A stretch of DNA of 64,000 nucleotides from Poa pratensis (taxonomy: Eukaryota > Streptophyta > Magnoliopsida > Poales > Poaceae): positions 7,167,709 to 7,231,708 of the forward strand of contig CAMZMU010000081.1 of assembly GCA_947311845.1 (NCBI GenBank), written 5' to 3'. Shown here in pieces: positions 45,175-56,881 of the stretch (position 1 is the first letter of the stretch; each line of letters begins with the position of its first letter). The notes below the pieces were generated by a model. It saw only the letters and a program-made list of their open reading frames with translations, was not told the DNA's origin and made no database searches. Position numbers and translations under genes: made by a program.

Positions 45175-46684
45175 TGATGACCCACAAGTATAGGGGGTGT
45201 ATCGTAGTACTTTCGATAAATAAGAGTGTCGAACCCAACGAGGAGCAGAAGGTGATGACAAGGAGTTTCGGTAAAGGTTTCACTGTAAATGCTAGCAGAC
45301 AAGTTTTTAGGGGTTTTTGATATAGCAGGTAAATAAAATGCAAGTAAGTAAAAGACAGTAATAATAATTGCAGCGAGTGGCCCAATCCTTTTTAGAGCAA
45401 AGGACAAGCCGGTTGGTTTACTTATGATGACAAAATGTTCTTGAGGACACACGGGATTCTAGTCAAGTGCTTGCGCTTCACATAGTTGATTAATCTTCAT
45501 TGTTTTGATAAGTGTTGTGTGGGTGAACCTATGCTAATGCACCGCCCTTACTTGGACTAATACATACTTGTGATTATACCCCTTGCAAGCATCCGCAGTT
45601 ACAAGAAAGTAATTAAGATAAATCTAACCACAGCCTTAAACTCTGAGATCCTACGCTCCCTTGTGCACCGGTATACTAACGGGGGTTTAGGTTTCTGTCA
45701 CTCCGGCAACCCCACAATTAGCAACCAAATCCACAATGCATTCCTCTAGGCCCATAAAGGTGAAGTGTCATGTAGTCGACGTTCACACGACACCACTAGA
45801 AGAATAGCACCACAACTTAAATATCAAACCATTAAATATTACTCAACATAATTCCACTACTAACAGCGTGACTTCTCCCATGTCCTCAAGAACTAATCGA
45901 ACTACTCACGAGACATCATATGGATCATGATCAGAGGTGATATAATGATGGATAGCGATCTGAACATATAATTTAATTCACCGATAAAACTCAATAGCAT
46001 CAACCACAAGGAGTAATTAACACCGGGAGAGTTTTCCCTATGAACTAAACAAAGTATAGCCCTAGATGTTACAGCGGAACGAGATGGTGCAGCGGTGATG
46101 GTGGTGATGTCGGTGGAGATGATGATGATGATCCCGATGAAGTCCAGCGCGATGACGATGAGGATGGCGATGATCTTCCCCCTCCGGGAGGGAATTTCCC
46201 CGGCAGATTTCTCCCTGCCGGAGAGCTTTTTCTCTCTCTGTTGTTTTCGCCTCGTGGAGGCGGCGGAATATTTTCTCTCGGACTCCCCGTGTCTTAGGGC
46301 TTCTGGGGGATGAAGTACGCGAAGGGGGAGCGCCTGAGGTGGGCCAGGGGCACCACACCTGGCTAGGGCGTGGTCAAGGTGGGCCCCGCGCCCAGGGGTG
46401 GTGTGGGCCCCTCCTGGCCCATCTCAGCCTCCCCTTTTGGCTTAGTCCATCTTCTGATAAAATAGGAACATCTGTCTTCTTGGAAATATTTTTAGTGCTC
46501 CAGAGATATAGTGTCCTGACGGTGCTTTTTCCAGCTGAAATCTAACTCCGGCAGTTAATTATCCAATGATCATCAAACATGCAAAATAAGACAAAATAAC
46601 ATAAGTAACTCCTCTTAATATGAAATATATCATTGAATAACAGTAAATTATGCTATAAAATAATGATGCAAAATGGACGTATCA
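45175..46684 (-). repeat. 3' LTR of the Athila-type element (uninterrupted)
   Basis: 1510 bp, TGATACGTCCATTTTGC...GGGTCATCA on the minus strand. It contains a GAT-rich stretch near 46095-46170. It shows the undisturbed sequence across the site where the nested element broke the other LTR (GGGGGAGCGCC at about 46325-46335). Confidence 0.95.
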
Positions 46685-46685
46685 A

Positions 46686-46698
46686 CCCCCCCAAGCTT
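46686..46698 (-). other. Polypurine tract of the Athila-type element
   Basis: On the minus strand AAGCTTGGGGGGG ends one base before the 3' LTR, the expected primer for plus-strand DNA synthesis. Confidence 0.75.
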
Positions 46699-48379
46699 AG
46701 ACCTCGCTTGTCCCCAAGCGAAAGCTGAGCTCATTAAACTAGAACAAAAGTTTATGGAGTGAAGCGTCGATAATAAAGAATACGGACAAGAAGCATCAGT
46801 AATTACTAAACAACACAACTCATTTTAAACAGCAACTACTCTTCATATAACCTAACTTGAACATGAGTAGTGAAACAACCACAATAAAAAATACACGAAG
46901 GAAATTATAGATTAGTAATGGCACACTTCATTCTTGGTCATAGAACAATAAGCAATCAATACTTATCTTTCAAAGGAGTTTTTATATTAGAGCTTATATT
47001 GCAGAACTTCCACACTCAATTATCACACCTTCTTTACAGTCATTGATAACTTGCAAAGCTATATTCCTAGAGGCAAAAGTCTTTGTGCTAAGACAAGGAA
47101 GGATAAAAGACATGATCGACGGTATTAATGATATATATGGTTGAATCATAACAACTCAAATGCTTGCTCAAGGAAGAAGGATATAGGTGTACTGACTCAA
47201 CATGAAAAGTAAAAGAAAGGCCCTTCGCAGAGGGAAGCAGGGATTAAGTCATGTGCTAGAGCTTTTAAGTTTTTGAAATCATATAGAGAGCAAAAATTAA
47301 GTTTTGAGAGGTGTTTGTTAATTGTCAACGAATGGTAGCGGGTGAAAACAGTATTCTCCCTGTCAAACAGACTTTTAAGAGCGGCTCCCATGAAGGACGT
47401 TATTTCTACCAGCAAGGCAGATCATCCCTCTTTCTCTTTGGTTTACACACGCAGATATTTCACTGTTTGTCAATGCTTACTGATAATTCAGGGCAAAAGT
47501 GTGAAGAGAATTAAGCGGTTAAAGTTGTTGCCAGCTCTTTTTGCAAGTTATTGGATAAGCGGATGTATATGCCACTAGTCCAGGTGTAAAGTCTGTTTGA
47601 CAAGTAGAATAAAGGATAACCACACTACTTCCTCATGAGCTAGTAAACATTGACACAAAAGGGAATAATAACATTTTGAATAATTTAAAGGTAGCACATG
47701 AAAAATTTACTTGGAGTGGCAAAGAAATACCACATGTAGGTAGTTATGGTGGACACAAATGGCATGGGTTTGGCTCAAGGATTTGGATGCACGAGAAGCA
47801 TTCCCTCTCAGTACGGTGGTTAAGACTAGCAAGGTCATGTGGCAAGCATAAAAGTTGGGGGATACACACAAATATTCATGTAATAAAAGCAACCATGCTA
47901 TCTTCCCTGTAAGCACAAATGTTTTAACTCAAAGAATACTAATCTTATGGCTAGCAAGAAAGAAAGATAAAGGGATAATATTTTTGCATGTAATTCCCTC
48001 CTTCTACTTAAGTTTTCATGGTAATGTTTCTAATGACCAATACTAAGTTTACCACAACTAATATAATCTACTTGATGTACCCAAAAGTGGCGTCAATACC
48101 AATGGCAAGATCAGCACATAAAGAAGATTGCAGGCTAAAATAAAATGTACCGAAAGTAAAGGTGGAACTTCTCATTAATATTCTAAACAAAGACACACTC
48201 AAACCAACGGATACATGGATAACTAAAAGGGTGATACTCCACATCGCAAACCATCTTATAAGATAACTTCTCTACTCATGATATGACCACGAAATTATAA
48301 AAACGAAAGGATAAAGATGATACTGGGCACTCCCCCAAGCTTGGAACAAGCCAAGGGAGTGCCATTACCCCTTGACGAT
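46699..48379 (-). other. Long 3' non-coding region of the Athila-type element
   Basis: No reading frame of note. The section around 47195-47880 has a clear counterpart in the nested non-autonomous element at 57345-58010 (shared AAAGGCCCTTCGCAGAGG and GCTCCCATGAAGGACGTTAT). Confidence 0.6.
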
Positions 48380-48913
48380 TTAGGCTTGATCTCTTGGTGG
48401 CGACTCCCTAATGAGCTTCTCGACCAAATCCTTCAATTCATCTATCTTATATGTGAGGATGCGGATCATCTTTGTATTGTGTTCGATGCGGTTCATGAAC
48501 TGGTCAGAAGGTGAATCCCAGCTCTTGGAATTATTTCCCCACTTCTCACTGGACTTAGGGCTTTCTTTTCCTGCATTGTTAGATCGATCTATATCCCAAC
48601 AAGTAGGCAACTCCATCTCCGGAACTCTCTCAAATTGATACTTATGGATGAGGGTATGAAAAGGGTTACTGGAGTTTGAGGCGAGTGTCTTGGGTGCAAA
48701 GGCATGACGCGATGCCTCACCACCCATGTTCAGGTTCTTCACAGGATTGAAAGGGTTGGCAGTCACCCCGATGCTTGCAATAGTAGCGCGAGGACGTGGA
48801 GTTGAGTCTTCCTCTACTTCATCATCGGTTTCGCTCTTGACCTCCTCCTCGATCCTCTGGTCCATGATGTCCTCCACGGCCTCCTTGTTCTCGTTGTCGT
48901 TGGAGAAGACCAT
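48380..48913 (-). CDS. Extra ORF downstream of pol, unknown function
   Basis: An intact 177-residue frame between integrase and the 3' LTR. It is very acidic at the N-terminus (EDIMDQRIEEEVKSETDDEV), has a central NPFNPVKNLNMGGEASRH segment and ends in a short predicted coiled coil (IDELKDLVEKLIRES). Athila elements often have a third, envelope-like gene at this place, but this protein has no signal peptide or membrane segment, so 'env' is not supported. A spliced or structural role is possible; I do not recognise a domain. Confidence 0.5.
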   Translation of the reverse strand: MVFSNDNENKEAVEDIMDQRIEEEVKSETDDEVEEDSTPRPRATIASIGVTANPFNPVKNLNMGGEASRHAFAPKTLASNSSNPFHTLIHKYQFERVPEMELPTCWDIDRSNNAGKESPKSSEKWGNNSKSWDSPSDQFMNRIEHNTKMIRILTYKIDELKDLVEKLIRESPPRDQA

Positions 48914-49219
48914 GGCGCTCTAAATCTGAAAATAGTTCCTGGCAGAAAACAGCTCGAAACAAAACGAGACGAAAACACGATATACGGACCTCGGGAGATC
49001 GGGTGATTATATAGCAAAAAGTTTTACAACAAAAGGAAGGGGACAGGACGAAGCGGGGTCGGAGACGGGCTCCGAGGTGCCCACACGCACCCACGGCGCG
49101 GCCAGGGTGGGGCCCGCGCCCAGGGGTGGTGTGGTGCCCTCGGGCACCGTTTCCTACCCTTTTCCGACTCATAATTTTCCATATTATGTAAAAACAACAA
49201 ATATTTAAGTTGGAAAGTA

Positions 49220-52200
49220 AATCGCGAACTTTTTCTTACCAAAATTGTTACCTATTCCAAATCAGCTTTGCAGTTGTCTGAATTTGACTTTTTATAAAAT
49301 CCTCTGGAGTTACCACTTTGATAAAATCAACATCTTCATTATAAGAATCTCCAGAAATGTAATGCTTGAGTCTTTGACCATTAACCACTTGTGGTCTGTC
49401 CCCATCTAGTGAATTGATTTTAATCGCACCTGAGCGATAGACCTCCTCGATGATATAAGGTCCTTCCCATTTTGAAAGTAATTTTCTGCAAAAAATCTGA
49501 GACGAGACCTATACAATAGAACTTTTTCACCTACGTTAAATTCTCTCTTTAGAATTCTTCTATCATGCCATTGCTTAACTTTCTCTTTAAAGAGCCTAGC
49601 ATTTTCATAAGCTGCATTTCTCCATTCATCTAAAGAATTCAAATTAAGCAATCTCTTTTTACCGGCAAGTTTAAAGTCTCTATTAAGTTCTTCCACCGCC
49701 CAATAGGCTTTATGTTCTAATTCTAGAGGCAAATGACAAGCTTTTCCATAAACCATTTTGTAAGGAGACATTCCCATAGGATTTTATAAGCAGTTCTATA
49801 AGCCCACAAAGCATCGTTAAGCTTTTTAGACCAATTTTTTCTAGATTTATTAACAGTCTTTTGCAAAATAGACTTAATCTCTCTATTTGATAATTCTACT
49901 TGACCACTTGTTTGGGATGATATGGTGAAGCAATTCTATGATTAACATCATACTTAGCTAGAGTTTTTCTAAAAGCACCATGAATAAAATGAGAACCACC
50001 ATCAGTCATGAGATATCTAGGCACACCAAACCTAGGAAAGATAATATCTTTAAGCATTTTTAATGATGTCTCACCATCAGCACTAGAAGTTGGTATAGCT
50101 TCTACCCATTTAGTAACATAATCAACAACAACAAGTATATGAGTATAACCATTTGAGGGAGGAAAAGAACCCATAAAGTCAAATCCCCAACAGTCGAAAG
50201 GTTCAATAACAAGAGAATAATTCATAGGCATTTCATTACGTCTACTAATGTTACCTACTCTTCGACATTCATCACATGATAAAACAAATTTTCTAGCATC
50301 TCTAAAAAGGGTAGGCCAATAAAAACCTGATTGTAGAACCTTTTGCGCAGTTCTATCTCCCGCGTGATGTCCTCCATAAGCACTTCCATGGCATTTGCTC
50401 AATATCTCTTTCTGTTCATACTCAGGAACACATCTTCGCATAATGCCATCTACTCCTTCTTTATACAAATGTGGGTCATCCCAAAAATAATGCCTCAAAT
50501 CATAAAAGAACTTTCTTCTTTGCTGAGCTGTAAAGGTAGGAGGCAAATACTTGGCAACAATAAAATTAGCATAATCAGCATACCAAGGACTTTCGCGTGA
50601 GCTTACCTTTATCGCAGCCAATTGTTCATTTGGAAAACTATCATTAACAGGTATAGGATCATCTGAAATGTTTTCTAATCTAGACAAATTATCAGCAACA
50701 GGATTTTCAGCACCTTTCCTATCTACAATATGTAAATCAAATTCTTGCAGTAGAAGTACCCATCTTATGAGCTTAGGCTTAGCATCTTTCTTTTCCATAA
50801 GGTATCTAATAGCAGCATGATCAGTGTGAATAGTAACTTTTGAATCAACAATATAAGGTCTAAATTTATCACAAGCAAAAACAACTGCTAAAAATTCCTT
50901 TTCAGTAGTAGCATAATTCTTTTGAGCGGCATCAAGTGTTTTACTAGCATAATGAATAACATTTAACATCTTGTCTACCCGCTGTCCAAGAACAGCTCCT
51001 ACAGCAAAATCACTAGCATCACACATTATTTCAAAAGGTAAAGTCCAATCAGGAGGTTGAACAACAAGAGCTGTGATTAAAGCCTTTTTTAGAGTTTCGA
51101 AAGCTTCCTTGCAATCATCATAAAAAACAAAAGGTACATCTTTTTAAAGAAGATTAGTGAGGGGTTTTGAAATTTTAGAGAAATCTTTAATAAACCTCCT
51201 ATAAAAATCGGCATGACCAAGAATACTACGGATACCTTTCACATCCCTTGGACAGGGCATTTTCTCGATTGCTTCAACTTTAGCTCTGTCCACTTCAATA
51301 CCTCTTTCAGAAATTTTGTGCCCTAGGACAATTCCTTCATTAACCATGAAATGACATTTCTCCCAATTAAGAACAAGATTAGTCTCCTCACATCTCTGCA
51401 AAACTTTATCAAGATTGTGCAAGCAATTATCAAAGGAAGTTCCGTAGATGGAAAAATCGTCCATGAATACTTCCACAATTTCTTCACAAAAACCATGAAA
51501 AATAGCAGACATGCATCTTTGGAACGTAGCAGGAGCATTACACAAACCAAAAGGCATACGTCTATAAGCATAAGTTCCATAAGGACAAGTAAAAGTAGTT
51601 TTCTCTTGATCTTGTGCTTTAACAGCAATTTGTGAGAATCCAGAATAACCATCAAGGAAACAAAAATGAGTTTTCTTAGACAACCTTTCTAACATTTGAT
51701 CAATAAAAGGCAAAGGATAATGATCTTTCTTAGTTACTTTATTGACCTTTCTAAAATCAATGCACATCCTATATCCAACTACTACTCTTTGAGGAATAAG
51801 TTCATCATTTTCATTTGGTACAACACTAACTCCCCCTTTCTTAGGGACACAATGCACAGGACTTACCCATCTACTATCAGCAATAGGATAAATTATACCA
51901 GCATCAAGAAGTTTTAATACCTCATTTCTTACCACTTCTTTCATTTTAGGGATCAAGCGACGCTGATGCTCAACAACAGGTTTTGCATCAGGTTCAATGT
52001 TGATGGCATGTTGACATATAGTAGGAGAAATCCCCTTTAAATCATCCAAAGTGTATCCCATAGCTCCTCGATGTTTCTTGAGTACTTCTAATAGCCTTGC
52101 TTCTTCATTACCTGAAAGTTTAGAACTAATAATAACAGGATATACTTTCCTTTCATCAAGATAAACATACTTAAGATTATCAGGTAAAGGTTTTAAATCG

Positions 52201-52316
52201 AAGACAGGATCTTCCTTAGGAGGCGCTGAGGTACCCAAATCTTCCACAGGCAAATTATGCTTAAGTATTGGTGGTTGACGATGAAAGGCATTGTCAATCT
52301 CATTCCTCTCCTCCAT
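49220..52316 (-). pseudogene. Reverse transcriptase-RNase H-integrase of the Athila-type element
   Basis: From 52316 the frame encodes RT (GYRMCIDFRKVNKVTKKDHY, FLDGYSGFSQI, MPFGLCNAPATFQR, catalytic FMDD), interrupted by a single TAA at 51144-51146. In the same frame follow RNase H ([22 protein letters not shown]) and integrase ([10 protein letters not shown] with C-x2-[19 protein letters not shown]). A frameshift near 49905 comes just before the glutamate motif. Further frame changes lie near 49787 and 49440, after which the C-terminal part (KVLLYRSRLRFF and on) continues to about 49220. There is a single conventional RNase H, unlike the Tat-type element next door. As read it is not functional. 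Confidence 0.85.
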
Positions 52317-53961
52317 AAATACTTCGTTTCGTGTTCCTCCATGAATTGCTGCAAGGCATTGTTAGGAGCAATAGCAATAGCAGCAAGTTGTTCGATTTTC
52401 GAGTCCTCATTAGGCAAATCAGTTTCATAAAGTTGTTTACCAAACTTAGAGAAATTAAACTCATAAGATTCTCCATTAAATTTAGTGTAAATTTTCTCTT
52501 TCTTACAATCTATAATAGCACCACATGTATTCAAGAAAGGCCTACCAAAAATAATGGGACAAGCTTTACTAGCAACAGAACCAAGTACTAGAAAATCAGC
52601 AGGGTATTTAGTCTTACCACATAAAACTTCAACATCTCTCACAATACCAATTGGAGAGATAGTTTCTCTATTAGCAAGCTGAATAACCACATCAATCTCC
52701 TTAAGTTCGCAAGGACCAATTTCATGCATAATTTCTTTATAAAGATCAAAAGAATAGCACTAGAACTTGCACCAATATCACATAAACCATAATAGCAATG
52801 TTCTCCTATTTTGACTGAAAGCACAGGAACACTTGTTTTCCTACCTCTACTGGGATGTGAAACAATATTAGAGGCATCTTCACAAAAGAAAATATGTCCT
52901 CCTTCAACATTTTCAGTTACCAAATCCTTTACTATTGCTATTGTGGGTTCAACCGCTATTTGTTCGGCAGGTTCTAAAGCTTTCTTTGCACTTTTATTAA
53001 CCACACAAGCTATGATAGAATGTTCCTTAATTTTAACAGGAAAAGGTGGTTTCTCAATATAAGGTTCTGGCAAGATACGATCAACTGTATGAACTTCATT
53101 GTTTTTAATATTGGCAGAATTAGCATTATCTTTGTAAGGCAAGTGATACTTATTGCAACTTTCTTTAGGAACATCAAGATAAGAGGCAAAAGCCTTGTAA
53201 CAGTTTGCAATAACTTGAGAATCAAGACCATACATATCATAGAGATTACGAAAATTATCAGTATTCATAAAAGCTTTAATGCATTCGTAATCATACTTTA
53301 TACCTGATTCTCTACCTTTGTCGTTCTCCCATCCTTCAGTATTTTCCTCAATCCGATCAAGAAGGTCCCACTTAACTTCCTCTTTATTACGCGTAAATGA
53401 TCCAGCACAAGAGGTATCCAACAGAGTTTTATCTTGAAGAGAAAGCCTTGCATAGAAGTTATCAATAACGACATTACCAGAAAGCTCATGAATGGGGCAT
53501 TTGAGCATTAATGATTTCAATCTGCCCCACGCTTGGGCAATACTTTCTCCATCATGAGGCCAAAAATTATATATATGATTCCGATCTTGATGAATTTCAC
53601 TAGGAGGATAAAATTTAGAATAAAAGAGAGGCACAATCTCCTCCCAGCCAATAGAACGCCCATTCTTCAGCATCCTATACCATTTTGCAGCTTTACCAGT
53701 CAACGATATAGAAAACAATTTCTTCTTGACCTCTTCCATTGAAATACCTGCACACTTAAACAACTCGCATAATTCATGAATAAATAGCAAATGATCCCCA
53801 GGAGGGACAGTTCCATCTCCTGCATAGCGGCTATTCGTAACTCGTTCAACAATTTTCATAGGTATTTTAAATGGAATTACTTGATCAGGTGGTTCCTCTT
53901 CTACTACCGTAGCAGTGGTAGTAGTATTTCCAAACAGGGATTCAAATGGAGATCTCTCCAT
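52317..53961 (-). pseudogene. Gag-protease of the Athila-type element
   Basis: The ATG at 53961 (MERSPFESLFGN) starts gag. Capsid motifs are present (GKAAKWYRML, WEEIVPLFYSKFYPPSE, ESIAQAWGRLKSLMLKCP). Near residue 400 the protease begins (VPVLSVKIGEHCYYGLCDIG, active-site D-I-G-A-S). A frameshift near 52745 moves the rest of the protease (EIDVVIQLANRETISPIG, FGRPFLNTCGAIID) into another frame. A second shift near 52315 leads into RT. In an intact element gag, protease and pol would form one polyprotein. Confidence 0.8.
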
Positions 53962-54046
53962 GATAAAATAAAGTAGCAAGCAGAAATAAAATTAGCACCT
54001 ACAGTAAAAGTTTCCCTTACCTATTCCACACACCAATAGCGCTTCA

Positions 54047-54065
54047 CTCCCCGGCAACGGCGCCA
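54047..54065 (-). other. Primer-binding site of the Athila-type element
   Basis: Minus strand TGGCGCCGTTGCCGGGGAG, 11 bases inside the 5' LTR edge at 54077. The same primer-site word is found in the nested element, both as a functional version and as a fossil in its LTRs. Confidence 0.85.
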
Positions 54066-54076
54066 GAAAATAGTCT

Positions 54077-55211
54077 TGATGACCCACAAGTATAGGGGGT
54101 GTATCGTAGTACTTTCGATAAATAAGAGTGTCAAACCCAACGAGGAGCAGAAGGTGCTGACAAGGAGTTTCGGTAAAGGTTTCACTGTAAATGCTAGCAG
54201 ACAAGTTTTTAGGGGTTTTTGATATAGCAGGTAAATAAAATGCAAGTAAGTAAAAGACAGTAATAATAATTGCAGCGAGTGGCCCAATCCTTTTTAGAGC
54301 AAAGGACAAGCCGGTTGGTTTACTTATGATGACAAAATGTTCTTGAGGACACACGGGATTCTAGTCAAGTGCTTCCGCTTCACATAGTTGATTAATCTTC
54401 ATTGTTTTGATAAGTGTTGTGTGGGTGAACCTATGCTAATGCACCGCCCTTACTTGGACTAATACATACTTGTGATTATACCCCTTGCAAGCATCCGCAG
54501 TTACAAGAAAGTAATTAAGATAAATCTAACCACAGCCTTAAACTCTGAGATCCTACGCTCCCTTGTGCACCGGTATACTAACGGGGTTTAGGTTTCTGTC
54601 ACTCCGGCAACCCCACAATTAGCAACCAAATCCACAATGCATTCCTCTAGGCCCATAAAGGTGAAGTGTCATGTAGTCGACGTTCACACGACACCACTAG
54701 AAGAATAGCACCACAACTTAAATATCAAACCATTAAATATTACTCAACATAATTCCACTACTAACAGCGTGACTTCTCCCATGTCCTCAAGAACTAATCG
54801 AACTACTCACGAGACATCATATGGATCATGATCAGAGGTGATATAATGATGGATAGCGATCTGAACATATACTTTAATTCACCGATAAAACTCAATAGCA
54901 TCAACCACAAGGAGTAATTAACACCGGGAGAGTTTCCCCTATGAACTAAACAAACTATAGCCCTAGATGTTACAGCGGAACGAGATGGTGCAGCGGTGAT
55001 GTGGTGATGATGATCCCGATGAAGTCCAGCGCGATGACGATGAGGATGGCGATGATCTCCCCCCTCCGGAGGGAATTTCCCCGGCAGATTTCTCCCTGCT
55101 GGAGAGCTTTTTCTCTCTCTGTTGTTTTCGCCTCGTGGAGGCGGCGGAATATTTTCTCTCGGACTCCCCGTGTCTTAGGGTTTCTGGGGGATGAAGTACG
55201 CGAAGGGGGAG
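54077..55211 (-). repeat. 5' LTR of the Athila-type element, inner part
   Basis: Matches 45175-46335 closely. It breaks at GGGAG (55207-55211), where the nested element inserted, and resumes at 62249. Confidence 0.93.
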
Positions 55212-56866
55212 TGGTGCCTGGTTGACGGGAGAGTATTTGAGGATGATGATGATGGTGATGATGAGTACTTCCCCGGCAACGGCGCCAGAAAACAGCTTGA
55301 TGGCTACGTGTTGCTGAACCCCAAGAGGAAGGTTATGATGTAGACAGCAGAAGTTTTCCCTTGAATAATCTACCCAAGGTTATCAATCCAGTAGGACTTG
55401 ACGATCTATCGGAAGGTTGTTGATGTTGACTCCCCTGGCGCTAGGGAGCTTGCACCAACGTGGAATCTGCACAGACACAAACCAGAACTTTGCCCAACAC
55501 GAAACAGAGAGGTTGTCAATCTCTCCGGTCTTGCAGAAACAAAGAGTTAAACGTATGGTGTGGAAAACAGCAGGAAACACAGCAAGTAACAGGAAACAGA
55601 TGATTGCAGCAGTTGTGTAAACAGTATGAGGAAATTGGACCAGGGTCCACAGTTCACTAGTGGTGTCTCTCTCAGAACAGATAACTAGCATGTTGGGTAA
55701 ACAAATTACAGCTGGGCAATTGACAAATAGAGAGGGCATAACAATGCAATACATGCCAAGATGTCTACTATGAAATCTAGTTGGGCATTACAACAAAGTA
55801 CATAGACCGTTATTCCAACCGCATCTATGCCTAAATAATCCACCTTCAAGGCAGCATCCGCATCCTATTCAGTATTAAGTTGCTAACAACAGATTATTGC
55901 ATGAAGTAAAGTGTGTAATGTAATCAATACAAGTGCCCTTGGACACTGCACCAATGTTTTATCCCTAGTAGCAACAGCACATCTACCATCTTAGACCTTT
56001 CTATCACTGATCCAGATATCTAGAGACTGAACCCACTATCGAGCATAAATACCCCCTCTTGGAGTCACAAGCATCTACTTGGCCAAAGCATCTACTAGCA
56101 ACGGAGAGCATGCAAGATCAAGAGCACATAGATAAACAACTTGAATAAACATGGTATCAATATTCATCGGATCCCAGCAAACACAACATCTAGCATTACA
56201 ATAAGATGATCTTGATCATGTTAGGCAGCTCACAAGATCTAAACATGGAGGCACAAGGTAGAGAGACAACCATCTAGCTACTGCTATGGACCCGTAGTCC
56301 AGGGGTGGACTACTCACGCATCACTCCGGAGGCAGGCATGGTGATGTAGAGCCCTCCGGTGATGATCTCCCCTCCGGCAGGGTGCCGGGAAGAGCTTCAG
56401 AACTCCTCCGATCTGAGATTGACGATGACGGCCGCGACGGAACTTTTCGTGGAATATGATCGACCGTAATAGGGTTTTCGCGTCGCGGAGAATATATAGG
56501 CGAAGAGGCGGCGTCGGTGTCCGAGGGGGGCCACCACGCCATAGGGGGGCGCGGGCCCACCCTGGGCCGCGCCCTAGTGTGGCGTGGCCCCCTGGTGGGT
56601 CTGCTCCGACTCCCCTTTGGACTCCGTGATCTCCTCGTGATATTATTGACGATGTCTTTTGTTTCGTCCAATTCCGAGAATATTTCCTTAATAGATTTTC
56701 TGAAACCAAAAACAGCAGAAAACAGGGAACTGGCACTGTGGCATCTTGTTAATAGGTTAGTCCCAGAAAATGCATAAAAATGATATAAAGTATAGCCAAA
56801 ACATGTAGCAATTGATATAAAAACAGCATGGAACATCAAAATTATAGATACGTTTGAGACGTATCA
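55212..56866 (-). repeat. 3' LTR of the nested element, with fossil primer site
   Basis: 1655 bp. On the minus strand it runs TGATACGTCTCAAACG...AGGCACCA. At 55271-55287 it contains TGGCGCCGTTGCCGGGG, an Athila primer-binding site, preceded by CCATCA at 55298, which has the form of an older LTR end. Confidence 0.92.
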
Positions 56867-56881
56867 AGCATCCCCAAGCTT
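56867..56881 (-). other. Polypurine tract of the nested element
   Basis: Minus strand AAGCTTGGGGATGCT directly before the 3' LTR. Confidence 0.7.

Noticed and set aside
46095..46170. GAT-rich microsatellite as a coding repeat
   Set aside because: It is part of the LTR and varies in length between the two LTR copies.
48380..48913. Envelope protein of the Athila-type element
   Set aside because: Position fits, but no signal peptide, hydrophobic anchor or cysteine pattern; kept only as unknown ORF.
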